Assembly: GCA_964036275.1 (NCBI GenBank)
Contig: OZ038433.1
Coordinates: 26,023,485-26,087,484 of the forward strand
Source of the DNA: Litoditis marina
Lineage: Eukaryota > Nematoda > Chromadorea > Rhabditida > Rhabditidae
DNA: 64,000 nucleotides
Direction: 5' to 3'
Shown: positions 11,970 to 23,856 of the stretch, one piece after another
How the letters are laid out: each line of letters starts with the position of its first letter
Position numbering within the stretch: the stretch's first letter is position 1
The notes under the pieces: generated by a model
Databases searched by the model: none
What the model saw: the letters and a program-made list of their open reading frames with translations, nothing else
Told to the model about the DNA's origin: nothing
Position numbers and translations under genes: made by a program

Positions 11970-14900
11970 TATAGACTAGCGATAAATGATTTTTGTAAAC
12001 TATTCACCACGGTTCCCTTTTTTATTTAAAAAAAAGTTTTTCAAAATCCGACCATTTTGAGCCAAGTTATAGTCAATTTAGTGCCGCCGGCGCGCCCGCC
12101 GCGCTAATGAACGTGCGCGCAGCGCACGTCATTATCGATTATTGAGGCAGCCGCTGCGCGGCTGTCAATAATTTGGGGCTGGTCAATCCGGTTTACTAGT
12201 GGGCATCGCTGCGCGGCCAGATTGGGAGTGGGGGCACGGGCATCGCTGCGCGGCAAGATTGAAAAAAGGCCGCTGCGCGGCCGGAGATAATGCAGGGAAA
12301 GGGCATCGCTGCGCGGCAAAACAGCAAAAAAGGCCACTGCGTGGCCAGAAAAGATGAGTAAGTAACCGCAGTGAAGCCAGCTTTTCTAGGAATGATGGCT
12401 AGCCTAAGCCTAAGCCTTTTTGCCTAGTAAAAATAATGCAAACGAGCCAGTAGCACATGCGAAATGCGCTTTTCTAGGATTCTGGCTGGCCTGCGCCTGA
12501 GGAAACGCGTCGCTGCGCGCCGCGCAAATTAGATATTGAGAAAATTCAAACGTTCTCTCGTAGTCACAGCTTTTTACAACAGTTGTTGCAAAAATCAGAC
12601 AAATCCGTTCACAACTGCGCTAACAAGGTGCATGTAAAGATACCCCTTCCGAAAAAACCAACGAAACCCCCTTACCAGCTTTATAGAGAGGAGAGCGCAC
12701 ATCTTTCCCATTTCACACGTGTAAACTGACTTTTTTGGCATTCTGACATTGATATTCGGATTCTACGTGGTTGATTACACTGTTTTATGATGTTTAAGAA
12801 AAAAATATTTTTTTCCCATTTTTCACCCCATACATCATCAGAAAGTGAAAAAATCTATATTTTCGACTTGTATATCTCGATCAATTTTTGTGATATGAAC
12901 ATAATTTTCACAGTGTTCACTAGTCCTGCTCTCATCTACACATGCTCCAAGTTTCGGAACTTTCTGTCTATTTTGAAGCTCCTAACGAGATGCCTCAAAA
13001 TGCCAAAAATCCACATTTTGAGATTCTCGGCCAAAATTGAGAAAAACGTGAAATACGTGGAAATTGTTTGACTCAACAATTATTCGTTCCAGAATTGAAC
13101 GCTGATTCCGAAAACCCATGTCTCGAGTTCTGAAAATGATTTTCAGCTGGTCCGATAACTGACACCCACCACTTTGGTGCCACCCTTTGAGCCAGCCAGC
13201 CACGTTTACGTGTAACTACGACCACCCAGTAACATTTTAGTGTTCATATTCAGAATCGCCATAGTTAAAAACCTTATTCTAGTACTCTCCGCATCAAAAC
13301 ATTGTATTTTAATAGTTTTTCAAGTTTAGCCACCCCCAAAAAGTACCAAAACCGTTGCTTAAAAACCACACTTTTTTGGCAGTTTTGAAGATATTGTCAC
13401 AAAACTTTCACAATATGTTTATAGATACTTCAGATACTAGTTTACCTACTTTCAGCCCCCTACCATCATTTTGAACTAGTTTACTAGTTGACCCCAGCTC
13501 AAAATTTCGTCATCAGTGAAATTGACCCCGCCAACTTTGGTTTACAACTTAGTTTCGAAAATTGAGTGAACGAAATTCTTCACACAATACATTATTAGAA
13601 AGCCCGTAAATTTCTCTAGGAAGTGAAACAACTTTCATCCATATATCCCCACCCATAAACCCACACGGCCGTCCACCAACAACACCACTTCTAATTCAAG
13701 CTTCGACAAATTCTCAATTTCGGCCCCCAAAAAAGCATTTCACGTGTTTCACGTGATAGCACGTGTTCTGAAATTAGTCTAGAATTGTTCAGCGCATCGA
13801 GTTACCCTATAATCACTCCATTTTCAGATCAATCGCCTGAAATTCCCCCCAAACCAGAGGCCAAACCTCCGAATTTGGCCGGAATTTGAATTTTCGTGAA
13901 AAAAAAGTTGTAAATAACATTAGAAACTTGTAAACTTTACTAAGAAGTTCACTTTTGTACGTATAATCATAAAATAGTAATGCAAAAAATGAGAATCTTT
14001 TGCAAAACCGGCGCTTGACTACTGTCTTCAGGCGGGATCGAACCCGCGTCCTCAGACTGCAATCAAACACGCAACCGCTATGCTATCCTGTTTCCGGCTC
14101 CGAAGGGTCAGCTCGCCGGTATATGGTCGGGCTCCGGGGGTCGCGGCGCGCGTTGACCTCTTGCTAGCTCATTGTTGAAGATAGGAGAAAGTTTTTTTTA
14201 CGAAAATGATCTACTCTTCAAGCTCTACCTGTCCATGTAAATCATTAAGCTGCCAGACGGCTGATTCAGAAAGTCAATGTTCAAAATCGACCTTCTGACG
14301 GCTCTTGTAAAGTTTTGTGTTAACCGACCAAAGAGTGTGAGATGTCAAATTGATTGTACTGATATTCTCTACATTCTATCAAAAAACTGTGATCAAAGGT
14401 CAACTTACGACCTCACAGGTAGATCAAAACCGCCAAAATTGGAAAATTTTCAACTTTTCAGGAAAACCAGTAGAAACATGATTCAAAATCATTTTCATGG
14501 AATGAGGCGTACATTTTCGAATTCCTTGGGAAAATCTCTATCCGATTCAACAATGAGTGAACAAAAAAACACGAAAGCGCGCGGTGCGCGCCGGCGCGTA
14601 ATCACTATCAAAACACGACTTTCGGCAAGCCAGTGTGAAAAAATTTTGGTCAACTTTTTTTTTCTTTTTTGCACAGCGCAACATTTCAAAACAAGACGAA
14701 CAAAATGATGTAGGTCAAAAAAAATTTGACCTACTTTGAAATTTCAACGTTACAGCGTGCGCGCGCAACTTTACGAAATTTTCTGAAATTTTTAGCAAAG
14801 ATGCGGACTGGCCGAATCTATACATGTTCCAAATTTCAGCCCAATCGGACAAGTCTGACTTTTGCCGTTTTTGAAAATTTTTTGATCTACGCGTCATTAC

Positions 14901-15714
14901 GCGCCGCGCGCATGCAGCAATTGCAAAATTTGCAACTATTCAGATGCGCCCAAGTTTTGCGCACAATTTGAAACCAATTTTAGCTCCTCAAATTCATTCC
15001 GCCGGTTGCTAGAAGCGTGCAACGGTGCTCAATTTAGCCAAAAACACGTTTCGGGCCCAAAAAATCGATAAATTAATTTTTTTCAAATTTTTTTAAAAGA
15101 TTCGAATTCAGTGGCCTAATACGGTTCTGTCGCCGTAGAGCTTGTGTTTTCACGACTTTTCATCTCTGAGATCTGAAAATCGCGCTTGTCGCGCGCGCGC
15201 CGCGCGCAAAGTTGCGGCTGGACCCAAAATTTTTGCTTCAGAATGACCGCCGTCAAAAGTTCTACGACCCAGTATACTTTTTAGCCCGAGCTCATTTGCT
15301 GTTTTTGAGAAAATCGAAAAGCAAGTTTTTTTTGCAAAAAGTTTACCTTTTTAAAACACGCACAGCGCGCGCCGCGCAAAAGTTGAAAAAAAATTGTTTT
15401 GCCCAATCGATTGGAAACTATTTAGGCAAACTTTTTTATTATTACAGCAATTTGTAAAAATCAACATGCCAGCCACTACAACTCCTGAAACACGAAAATT
15501 TAAATTTTTGGCGGAAAGTGCACAACGTTTGGACGTACTGTGCACGCGTGCATGTACATTTTTACAAAACTCATACATGAATCGCGAGATGACGATATTT
15601 ATATACAGGAATTTTTAAAATGAACAAAAAGTCTATACGGCATGGCGCGCTACGCGCGCGGAAAGGCAAGTAGGGCCCCTGGAGTAGCGCAAAACCCCTA
15701 CCATCTTTATAATA
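11970..15714 (+). repeat. Array unit 3
   Basis: Full-length unit with the same landmarks: GC-rich minisatellite at about 12200-12350, AGCCTAAGCCTAAGCC at 12411-12426, CACGTG sites at 13741-13765 and the tRNA-like segment at about 14024-14094. The homologue of the 143-codon frame is open at 14277-14708. Confidence 0.9.
14024..14094 (-). pseudogene. tRNA-like sequence, unit 3
   Basis: Copy identical to unit 1 across the A box, anticodon region and T arm, including the 6-nt T loop. Confidence 0.52.
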
Positions 15715-18700
15715 TATAGACTAGCGATAAATGATTTCTGTAAACTATTCACCACGGTTCCCCTTTTTTATTTAAAAAAAAAGTTTTTCAAAATCCGACC
15801 ATTTTGAGCCAAGTTATGGGTGTTTTAGTGCCGCCGGCGCGCCCGCCGCGCCTAATGAACGTGCGCGCAGCGCACGTCATTATCGATTATTGAGGCAGCC
15901 GCTGCGCGGCTGTCAATAATTTGAGGCTGGTCAATCTGGTTTACTAGTGGGCATCGCTGTGCGGCCAGATTGGGAGTGGGGGCACGGGCAACGCTGCGCG
16001 GCAAGATTGAAAAAAGGCCGCTGCGCGGCCGGAGTTAATATAGGGAAAGAGCATCGCTGCGCGGCAAAACAGCAAAAAAGGCCACTGCGTGGCCAGAAAA
16101 GATGAGTAAGTAACCGTAGTGAAGCGAGCTCTTCTAGGAAACATGGTTGGCCTAAGCCTAAGCCTTTTTGCCTAGTAAAAATAATGCAAACGAGCCAGTA
16201 TCACAAGTGAAGTGCGCTTTTCCAGGATTATGGCTGGCTTGCGCCCGATGAAACGCGTCGCTGCGCGCCGCGCAAATCAGATATTGCCAAATTCAAACGT
16301 TCTTTCGTAGTCACAGCTTTGCGCAACATTTGTTGCAAAAATCAGACAAATCCGTTCACAACTGCGCTAACAAGGTGCATGTAAAGACACCCCTTCCGAA
16401 AAAACCAACGAAACCCCCTTACCAGCTTTATAGAGAGGAGAGCGCACATCTTTCCCATTTCACACGTGTAAACTGACTTTTTCGGCATTCTGACATTGAT
16501 ATTCGGAATCTACGTGGTTGATTACACTGTTTTATGATGTTTAAGAAAAAAATATTTTTTTCCCATTTTCACCCCACACCAACCATCAGAAAGTGAAAAA
16601 AACTTTATTTTCGACTTGTATATCTCTATCAATTTTCGTGATAAGAACATTATTTGCTCAGTGTGCACTAGTCTTGCTCTTACCTACACATGTTCCAAAT
16701 TTCAGAATTTTCTGTCCATTTTAACCTTCCAACGAGATGCCTCAAAATGACAAAAATCCACATTTTTAGATTCTGGGCCGAAGTTGAGAAAAACGTGAAA
16801 TACGTGGAAATCGTTAAACTCAACAATTAGTCGTTTCAGAATTTGACGCTGATTCTGAAAAACTATACCTCGAGTTCTGAAAATGATTTTGAGCGGGTCC
16901 GATAACTGACACCTTTTACTTTGGTGCCACCCTTTGAGCCAGCCAGCCACGTTTACGTGTAATTGCAGCCACCCAGTGACATTTTAGTGTTTTTATTCAG
17001 AATCGCCGTAGTTGAAAACCTTATTGTAATAGTTTCCGCATCAAAACAGTGTATTTCAATAGTTTTTCAAGTTTAGCCCCCCCCCAAAAAGTAGCAAAAC
17101 CGTTGCTTAAAAACCACACTTTTTTGCCAGTTTTGAAGATATCGTCACACAACTTTCAGAATAGGTCCATAGATACCTCAGATACCAGGTTACCAACTTT
17201 CAGCCCCCTACCATCATTTTGGACTAGTTTACTAGTTGACCCCGGCTCTAAATTTCGTCATCAGTGAATTTGACCTCGCAGATTTTGGTTTACAACTTTT
17301 TGTGAAAAATTGGGATAACGAAATTTTTCACACATTACATCATTAGAAAGCCCGTGAAGTTTCCTAGGGGGAGAAACAACATTTATTCACATATCCCCAC
17401 CCACAAACCTACACGGCCGTTCACCACCAACACCACTTCTAATTCGGGCTTCAAAAAAGTGTCGGATTCGGCCCACAAAAAAGCATCTCACGTGTTTCAC
17501 GTGATAGCACGTGTTCTGAAATTAGTCTAGAACTGTTCAGCGTATCGAGTTACCCTATAACCACTCTATTTTCAGGTCATTCGCCTGAAATTCCCTCCAA
17601 ATCTGAGCGAAACCTCCGAATTTGGCCGGAATTTGAGTTTTCTTGAAAAAAAAAGTTGTAGGTAACATTAGAAACTTGTAAACTTTACTAAGAAGTTCAC
17701 TTTTGTACACATAATCATAAAATAATAGTGCAAAAAATGAGAAACTTTTGCAAAACCGGCGCTTGACTACTGTCTTCGGGCGGGATCGAACCCGCGTCCT
17801 CAGACTGCAATCAAACACGCAACCGCTATGCTATCCTGTTTCCGGCTCCGAAGGGTCAGCTCGCCGGTATATGGTCGGGCTCCGGGGGTCGCGGCGCGCG
17901 TTGACCTCTTGCTAGCTCATTGTTGAAGATAGGAGAAAGTTTTTTTCACGAAAATGATCTACTCTTCAAGCTCTACCTGTCGATATAGATCATTAGGCTG
18001 CCAGATGACTGGTTCAAAAAGTCAATGTTCAAAATCGACCTTCTGACGGCTCTTGTAAAGTTTTGTGTGAACCGACCAAAGAGTGTGAGGTGTCAAATTG
18101 ATTGTACTGATATTCTCTACATTCTATCAAAAAACTGTGATCAAAGGTCAACTTACGACCTCACAGGTAGATCAAAACCTCCAAAATTGGAAAATTTTTA
18201 ACTTTTCAGGAAAACCAGTAGAAACATGATTCAAAATCATTTTCATGGAATGAGGCGTACATTTTCGAATTCCTTGGGAAAATCTCTATCCGATTCAACA
18301 ATGAGTGAACAAAAAAACACAAAAGCGCGCGGTGGGCGCCGGCGCGTAATCACTATCAAAACACGTCTTTCGGCAAGCCAGTGTGAAAAATTTTTGGTCA
18401 ACTTTTTTTTTCTTTTTTGCACAGCGCAACATTTCAGAACACGACGAACAAAATGATGTAGGTCAAAAAAAATTTGACCTACTTTGAAATTTCAACGTTA
18501 CAGCGTGCGCGCGCAACTTTACGAATTTTTTTGAAATTTTCAGCAAAGATGCGGACTGCCCATATGTATACATGTTCCAAATTTCAGCCCAATCGGACAA
18601 GTCTGACTTTTGCCGTTCTTGAAATTTTTTTGATCTACGCGTCATTACGCGCCGCGCGCATGCAGAAATTACGAAATTTGCAGCTATTTAGATGCGCCCA

Positions 18701-19468
18701 AGTTTTGCGCACAATTCAAAACTAATTCCAGATCCTCAAATTCATTGCGCCGGTCGGTAGAAGCGTGCAACGGGGCTCAATTTAGCCAAAAACACGTTTC
18801 GGGCCCTAAAAATCGATAAAATCGATAATCGCAAATTTTTTTTATAGATTCGAATTCAGTGGCCTAATACGGTTCTGTCGCCGTAGAGCTTGTGTTTTCA
18901 CGACTTTTCATCTCTGAGATCTGAAAATCGCGCTTGTCGCGCGCGCGCCGCGCGCAAAGTTGCGGCTGGACCCAAAATCTTTGCTTCAGAATGACCGCCG
19001 TCAAAAGTTCTACGACCCAGTATACTTTTTAGCCCGAGCTCATTCGCTGTTTTTGAGAAAATCAAAAAACAAGTTTTTTTTACGAAAAGTTTACCTTTTT
19101 AAAACACGCGCAGCGCGCGCCGCGCAAAAGTTGGAGAAAAATTGTTTCGCCCAATCGATTGTAAACTATTTGGGCAAACTTTTTTGTTATTACAGTAATT
19201 TCCCAAAATCAACATGCCAGCCGCTACAACTCCCGAAACACGAAATTTTTATTTTTTGGCGGAAAGTGCACAACGTTTGGACGTACTGTGCACGCGTGCA
19301 TGTACATTTTTACAAAATTCATACATGAATCGCGAGATGACGATATTTATATACAGGAATTTTTAAAATGAACAAAAAGTCTATACGGCATGGCGCGCTA
19401 CGCGCGCGGAAACCGGGGCTTCGCCCCTGCATTAGCGCAAAACCCCTACCACCTTTATAATATATAGA
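15715..19468 (+). repeat. Array unit 4 (last copy)
   Basis: Full-length unit with the minisatellite at about 15950-16100, CCTAAGCCTAAGCC at about 16151-16164, CACGTG sites at 17489-17513 and the tRNA-like segment at about 17772-17842. Its right end diverges slightly from the other copies (CCGGGGCTTCGCCCCTGC at about 19411-19428) before the terminal TATAGAC, as expected for an edge copy that escapes homogenisation. Confidence 0.9.
17772..17842 (-). pseudogene. tRNA-like sequence, unit 4
   Basis: Copy with one substitution next to the T arm (TTCGGGCGGG where the others have TTCAGGCGGG). Both polymerase III boxes are retained. Confidence 0.52.
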
Positions 19469-20918
19469 CAAAAAACACGAGTGAATTAAAATTTCGTACG
19501 TGCGCGTTGGAAATGTACGTTTTTCACCACCGTAACTAACCGTAGAAAGATCAAACTACAAAAAATTAACAAATGTTCTATACTCACGCTGTTTTCACAA
19601 AATTCACACAAATATGCTGCTCAAACAGGAGAAAATATATTGTCCTTGTATCTTTTCAATGAAATTGTATGAGTCAACTGTAAGCACCGAACAAAACTAA
19701 ACAATGTGAACTAAGAAGGAAACTTTTTAATGTTCGAGTGTAGTGTTGAAATGGTTATAAAACGTATAGAACTATGTGAATCGGTTGATCTAGACGAAAG
19801 TTGGTCTGGTCGAGAGTAGGGCAGATGGCAAAATCGAACAAGCTGTGGATAATCACCGGAAGCGGCGAGTTCCCTTGCGTGCGTGATTGGAGAAAGTCAG
19901 CAAATTAGGCTCAATTGAATTGAGTATAACTTTGGCCATAAAAACCACTACCATATCGAGGATCTCTGCGAGACGAGAACTTATTCTGATATATGTGAGG
20001 GAAATATAGAGGGAGAGAGAGGGAGGGAGAGAGCCTTTGCCAACTAGGGTTTGGGCTGTTTGTTCCATTTGCACTGATAGTCATAAAAATGAAATCATTC
20101 ATTTTTGAAGGATCGAAATGAATCCTTTCACAGCAAGATGTAATATTCAACGTGAAGCACAAAGAGAGACAAAAGTCACAGAAGTACGTGTTTTGAGCAT
20201 CGGAATTCAGGAAAATTAGTACTGTCAACTACTTGCAGTGAGGACTGCTTTTCTTCAATTTTTAGGTTCAAGCAATTCAAGATAGGTTTACAGGTAGGTG
20301 ATAAACGACGGGGTAACATACAAGTCAAACATAGTTGAAGTGGCCCGGCCTGGAGCTCCGGAATGTGAGCGAGAATATGTAAGATAGTTACTTACACCTG
20401 AAACTACAACTTTTCCATAAAAATTGAATCTTTCAGAAAAAAATAGGATAAATTGATAAAAAGTTCACCAACATGTACAAACAAGCAATATGGGGAATAG
20501 TTTGACAGGTTTGGTTGGAACATTAAACATTTTTCAATGGAGTAATATGACATTTTTCAATAAAACATGGAGTGAAGTAACTTTGACTGTTTAAAGAGAA
20601 CAACCAAATACAATCAAAAAGCTAACCGAAAACATTTATCAGCCAAAGACAGCTTATAGTATCCAAACGTATGGTGTAAGTACCTACGAATGCGCGAGTG
20701 TAGGCCACTAGACCTTGGGTGATTATCATAGCACTTTTTACGCTATACATTCATTTTATTATTAATTTGGGAGTGTAAGTCCATTCGAAACACAGAGGTG
20801 TGGTCGTGTGCCGTTGTACTGGTCGTAATAAAGAACAAATGACCCGAGCGTAAGCCAACTAGCAACTGCCTCTGAGATGACCCATCCGGATTACGGGCCA
20901 ACTCAGTCCACTTTAAGA

Positions 20919-21110
20919 GGGTCAGTTGCAACACACGTGGGGTCAAAGGTTGAAATGGGATGGAGGTCAAAGGTTGAAATGGGATTGGGCCTGAACACCT
21001 CCAGAGGGTCAGTTGCAACACACGTGGGGTCAAAGGTTGAACTGAACTCGGATTGGGTCGTATAAACACTTTCAAGATGGTCAGTTGCACCACAGGTCAA
21101 ATGTAGAACT
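20919..21110 (+). repeat. Short minisatellite, about three diverged copies
   Basis: The motif GGGTCAGTTGCAACACACG followed by TGGGGTCAAAGGTTGAA starts at about 20919 and 21006, and a weaker copy starts at about 21079 (spacings 87 and 73 bp). Inside the first copy GGTCAAAGGTTGAAATGGGA is itself duplicated (20941 and 20965). No coding meaning seen. Confidence 0.7.
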
Positions 21111-23324
21111 AGGTTATACAACTGCGGAATTTCGAAGTCAAACCATTGCAGTTGAAGTGTTCTAGCTGTGAACATAGAATCTGTGACATGTATGATGATC
21201 ACTGCCGTGTAACGTGGCCAAGTCAATAAATGAGTAAACTACATTAAATTAAGCACAGGCTCAGTAAATTTGGCATTTCTGTCGATATGGTTGACAATAT
21301 ACTACTTCGACAATACTTGATGGATAATAGCAACAACAAAATGACTTTCTGTTTCACCTCTAAACGGCGTCCTATAGAAATATTAGGGTGATTCGGATCT
21401 GTCTTAGGAGTGTTCTGCAATGTACATCTTTAGTGAGAGAAGTGTGGTCGTTCGAAAAATATTGTTGATGAACAAACTGAAAACTTTCTAAAACCATAAA
21501 ACATGTTAGAGAAACCACCGTAACTACTAAAATTCCCACGGTGACTGTCACCGAATACGTAGAACAAAATACAAATAAGTTTGATAACAAAATAACTGTG
21601 CGACCAACGTGAAAAACACTAGCAGCAAGTGGAATACCGAATACTATAGGGTTCGCTCAGAGGTACGTACGCGGGTCGATGCTGTGCATCTAGCTCTGAA
21701 GCGCTTTGTTTATAGTTTGATCACGTCATTGTCCAGTCGTAACTCGTTATTTGTGCGTTTCAGATATTGTTCTCACCTAGACAGAAGCATCAGAGATGAA
21801 GGATTTCGCCAACCTTTATTTCCAGACTTCACCATTATGCATTATGGTTTTTTGTAAGTGTTACAAACTACAAAGAGAGGGAGTGGTTGAGATTGAGATT
21901 GAGAGTAAATAATCATAGATAATTGTGCTCTAATCATGAAAACAGTGTACGGTAAGTTTATAAGTTTTCAGAGATCACTAAATCAGAGGGAAGCGGCGTG
22001 GTGGAAGCGCGTGTCAATCCAGCTTGTGCCACGCATGTCTGACTCGAGGATTTCCGTTGCAAAGTGGTGATTGGAGGGAAAGTTGCCGGGCCACTTGGGC
22101 ACTTCGTAAGTGATCGTTTATGATCTATTCATAGTGACATAGAAAGGAGGTAGGCAGCCGGTTCCCCATTAAGCGGCCGTCGCGGTTCGTTACTTCAACA
22201 GAACTGGACTGTCGTTATTACTGCTACGCGCTTCTGCCGATGAATTGTTTCTATAGTTCTGCTGATGGAACAAATGCTCAGAAAAATACTACAAACTAGA
22301 AAAACGGATGGAGAAAGAGTAGGAAAAAGTAGTACAATTCGCCTCTATAAAATTTGTTGTATTTATGAACTAGAATTTCAGTTTATGTTCCAGAACAAAA
22401 TAACGAAACATCAATTGAAGTGTTTTGGAATGCTTGGCTGTAGTGCTACTAGCGACGAACAAGAGTTCCTCGCCGAAGATTAGAATCTACGTCACGAAAA
22501 AGAAAGGATAATAAAAAACTTTTCAACTCATTAAAATAGGTGTTTCCCCAGTTTTGATGCTGATTCGAGTTTGTTAGTTTGGCGATGAATCGTGTGAAGC
22601 ATAACTTCGATCTTTTGGGTTAGGGAGTTGTATAGTTCGATAGATGCATCCTTGTATCTGCACGCTATATACGTTTTCACAAATGAATCAGAACACGAAC
22701 ATTTGGCGTAGTTAGAGAAAAATGCGATGGAACAACCAGTGTTTTGTTCGAATCAGTGCGCACACAGACTAAATTAGGAGCAACGCGGCGACGCAAACAA
22801 AGTATCGGGATTGGGTAGGGTAGCGAAGAAGATATCCCACTGGTAGAACTAGTAGTTACAACAGTTTCCCAATTACTCGAGTTGCGATAAACTGGCTGTG
22901 ATATAGGAACAACGCATTTCGTAAAGTCTCTTGTCAAGGAAAGGAAAACACTTGCCGCTGCTGAGATAAAATATCTGTTAACTGGAAACCTGCAAAACTG
23001 TTCCAAGAACAAACTATTTTTCTCAAGTTTCATCAGGTGAAATGGTGAACACAATATACTTATCGGTCCAAAAAAATACATACATTTATAAGTTCTACTA
23101 AACGTTTACCATCATCAACGAAGTATTTATCATAGTCGAATCGAAATCAGTAAACCGTATAGTATCAAAACATTGCGTAAATCAAATCGATAAACCACCG
23201 ACACAGAAAAGTACAAGGAATCATAATCCAAATTGAAACCAAGACCTATAGAAAGTGACCAAATCTTCGTTGTACTTTGATCTCAATACACGCCATAATT
23301 TACGGATTTCTACCAAGAATCTAC

Positions 23325-23506
23325 GCTCTGAAGTTGAAAACCGAGTTGTTTACCAAGGTTCGCCCCACCAAATTGGTCACTAGTTGATATCAAGTTGTGA
23401 AATCAAAGATTGGTGCATAATTGTGCACCAAGTTCTCGGTAAAAAGTCTGATCCTTGATTTACAACTTGGTTTTGCGGTAAACAATTCGGTTTTCAACTT
23501 CAGAGC
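23325..23506. mobile_element. Foldback MITE-like element, family B, copy 1
   Basis: A 182-bp element whose ends are inverted repeats of about 30 bp, GCTCTGAAGTTGAAAACCGA at the left and its complement at the right, followed by TTGTTTACC. The interior has further symmetry around a palindromic GGTGCATAATTGTGCACC. There is no coding capacity. A second copy in opposite orientation lies in the transporter gene at about 31678-31854. Confidence 0.75.
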
Positions 23507-23818
23507 GGGATCAAACTACAACCACAGAGTGGACCCTATAATTGCGCGATGGGTTTGCTAATCAGAATGAGACCAGATTGTGAGATGTTTGTTTTGCTGT
23601 GATGATAGTGGGATATGTCAGGGATAGTGGCAATGCGAGATACGCCGACCTACATTGCATATACACAATCATTAGAACAGTCTAAACTGCGAACGTCAAG
23701 ATGGTGTCAGAGTATGATTTGGCGGGAACAGCTCACAAATAGGAAAATGTTTCTGAGAGATGTCTTAGACAAATTTCCCTCGTATAGTTTATCATCTCCT
23801 GACTCAATGAGTAGGAAT

Positions 23819-23856
23819 ATATTTTGCGATGAGTTTGCCAACTCATCGCAAAATAT
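23819..23856. repeat. Perfect 17-bp hairpin with 4-nt loop
   Basis: The arms ATATTTTGCGATGAGTT (23819-23835) and AACTCATCGCAAAATAT (23840-23856) are exact reverse complements around the loop TGCC. No mismatch in 17 pairs is notable in single-copy sequence. The function is unknown. Confidence 0.85.

Larger units (their letters stand above)
4843..19468. repeat. Four-copy direct tandem array, unit about 3.75 kb
   Basis: Four direct head-to-tail copies of one non-coding-looking sequence. Each begins TATAGACTAGCGATAAATGA, at 4843, 8220, 11970 and 15715. The fourth ends at a TATAGAC at 19463-19469, where single-copy sequence resumes. Periods are about 3377, 3750, 3745 and 3748 bp; the first unit is shorter because of one internal deletion. 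By eye the copies are very similar, differing by scattered substitutions and small indels, which indicates recent duplication or ongoing homogenisation. Each unit mixes AT-rich text with runs of CGCGCGC palindromes, a minus-strand tRNA-like segment and three CACGTG sites. No open frame is conserved in all four copies. I do not recognise the family. It could be a satellite, an amplified non-autonomous transposon or a repeated regulatory/ncRNA unit. Confidence 0.93.

Noticed and set aside
4843..19468. Array as CRISPR or rDNA repeat
   Set aside because: The unit is kilobases long with no short repeat/unique spacer pattern, and no rRNA signature is visible.
21935..22090. Candidate small gene with ATG, GTAAGT and GC-rich block
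   Set aside because: The implied intron would be about 20 bp and no frame runs through the GC-rich block to the donor at about 22088.
22677..23081. 134-codon minus-strand open frame
   Set aside because: No domain, no paired exon with matching phase and AT-rich codon use; kept only as a remark in the gene-free stretch.
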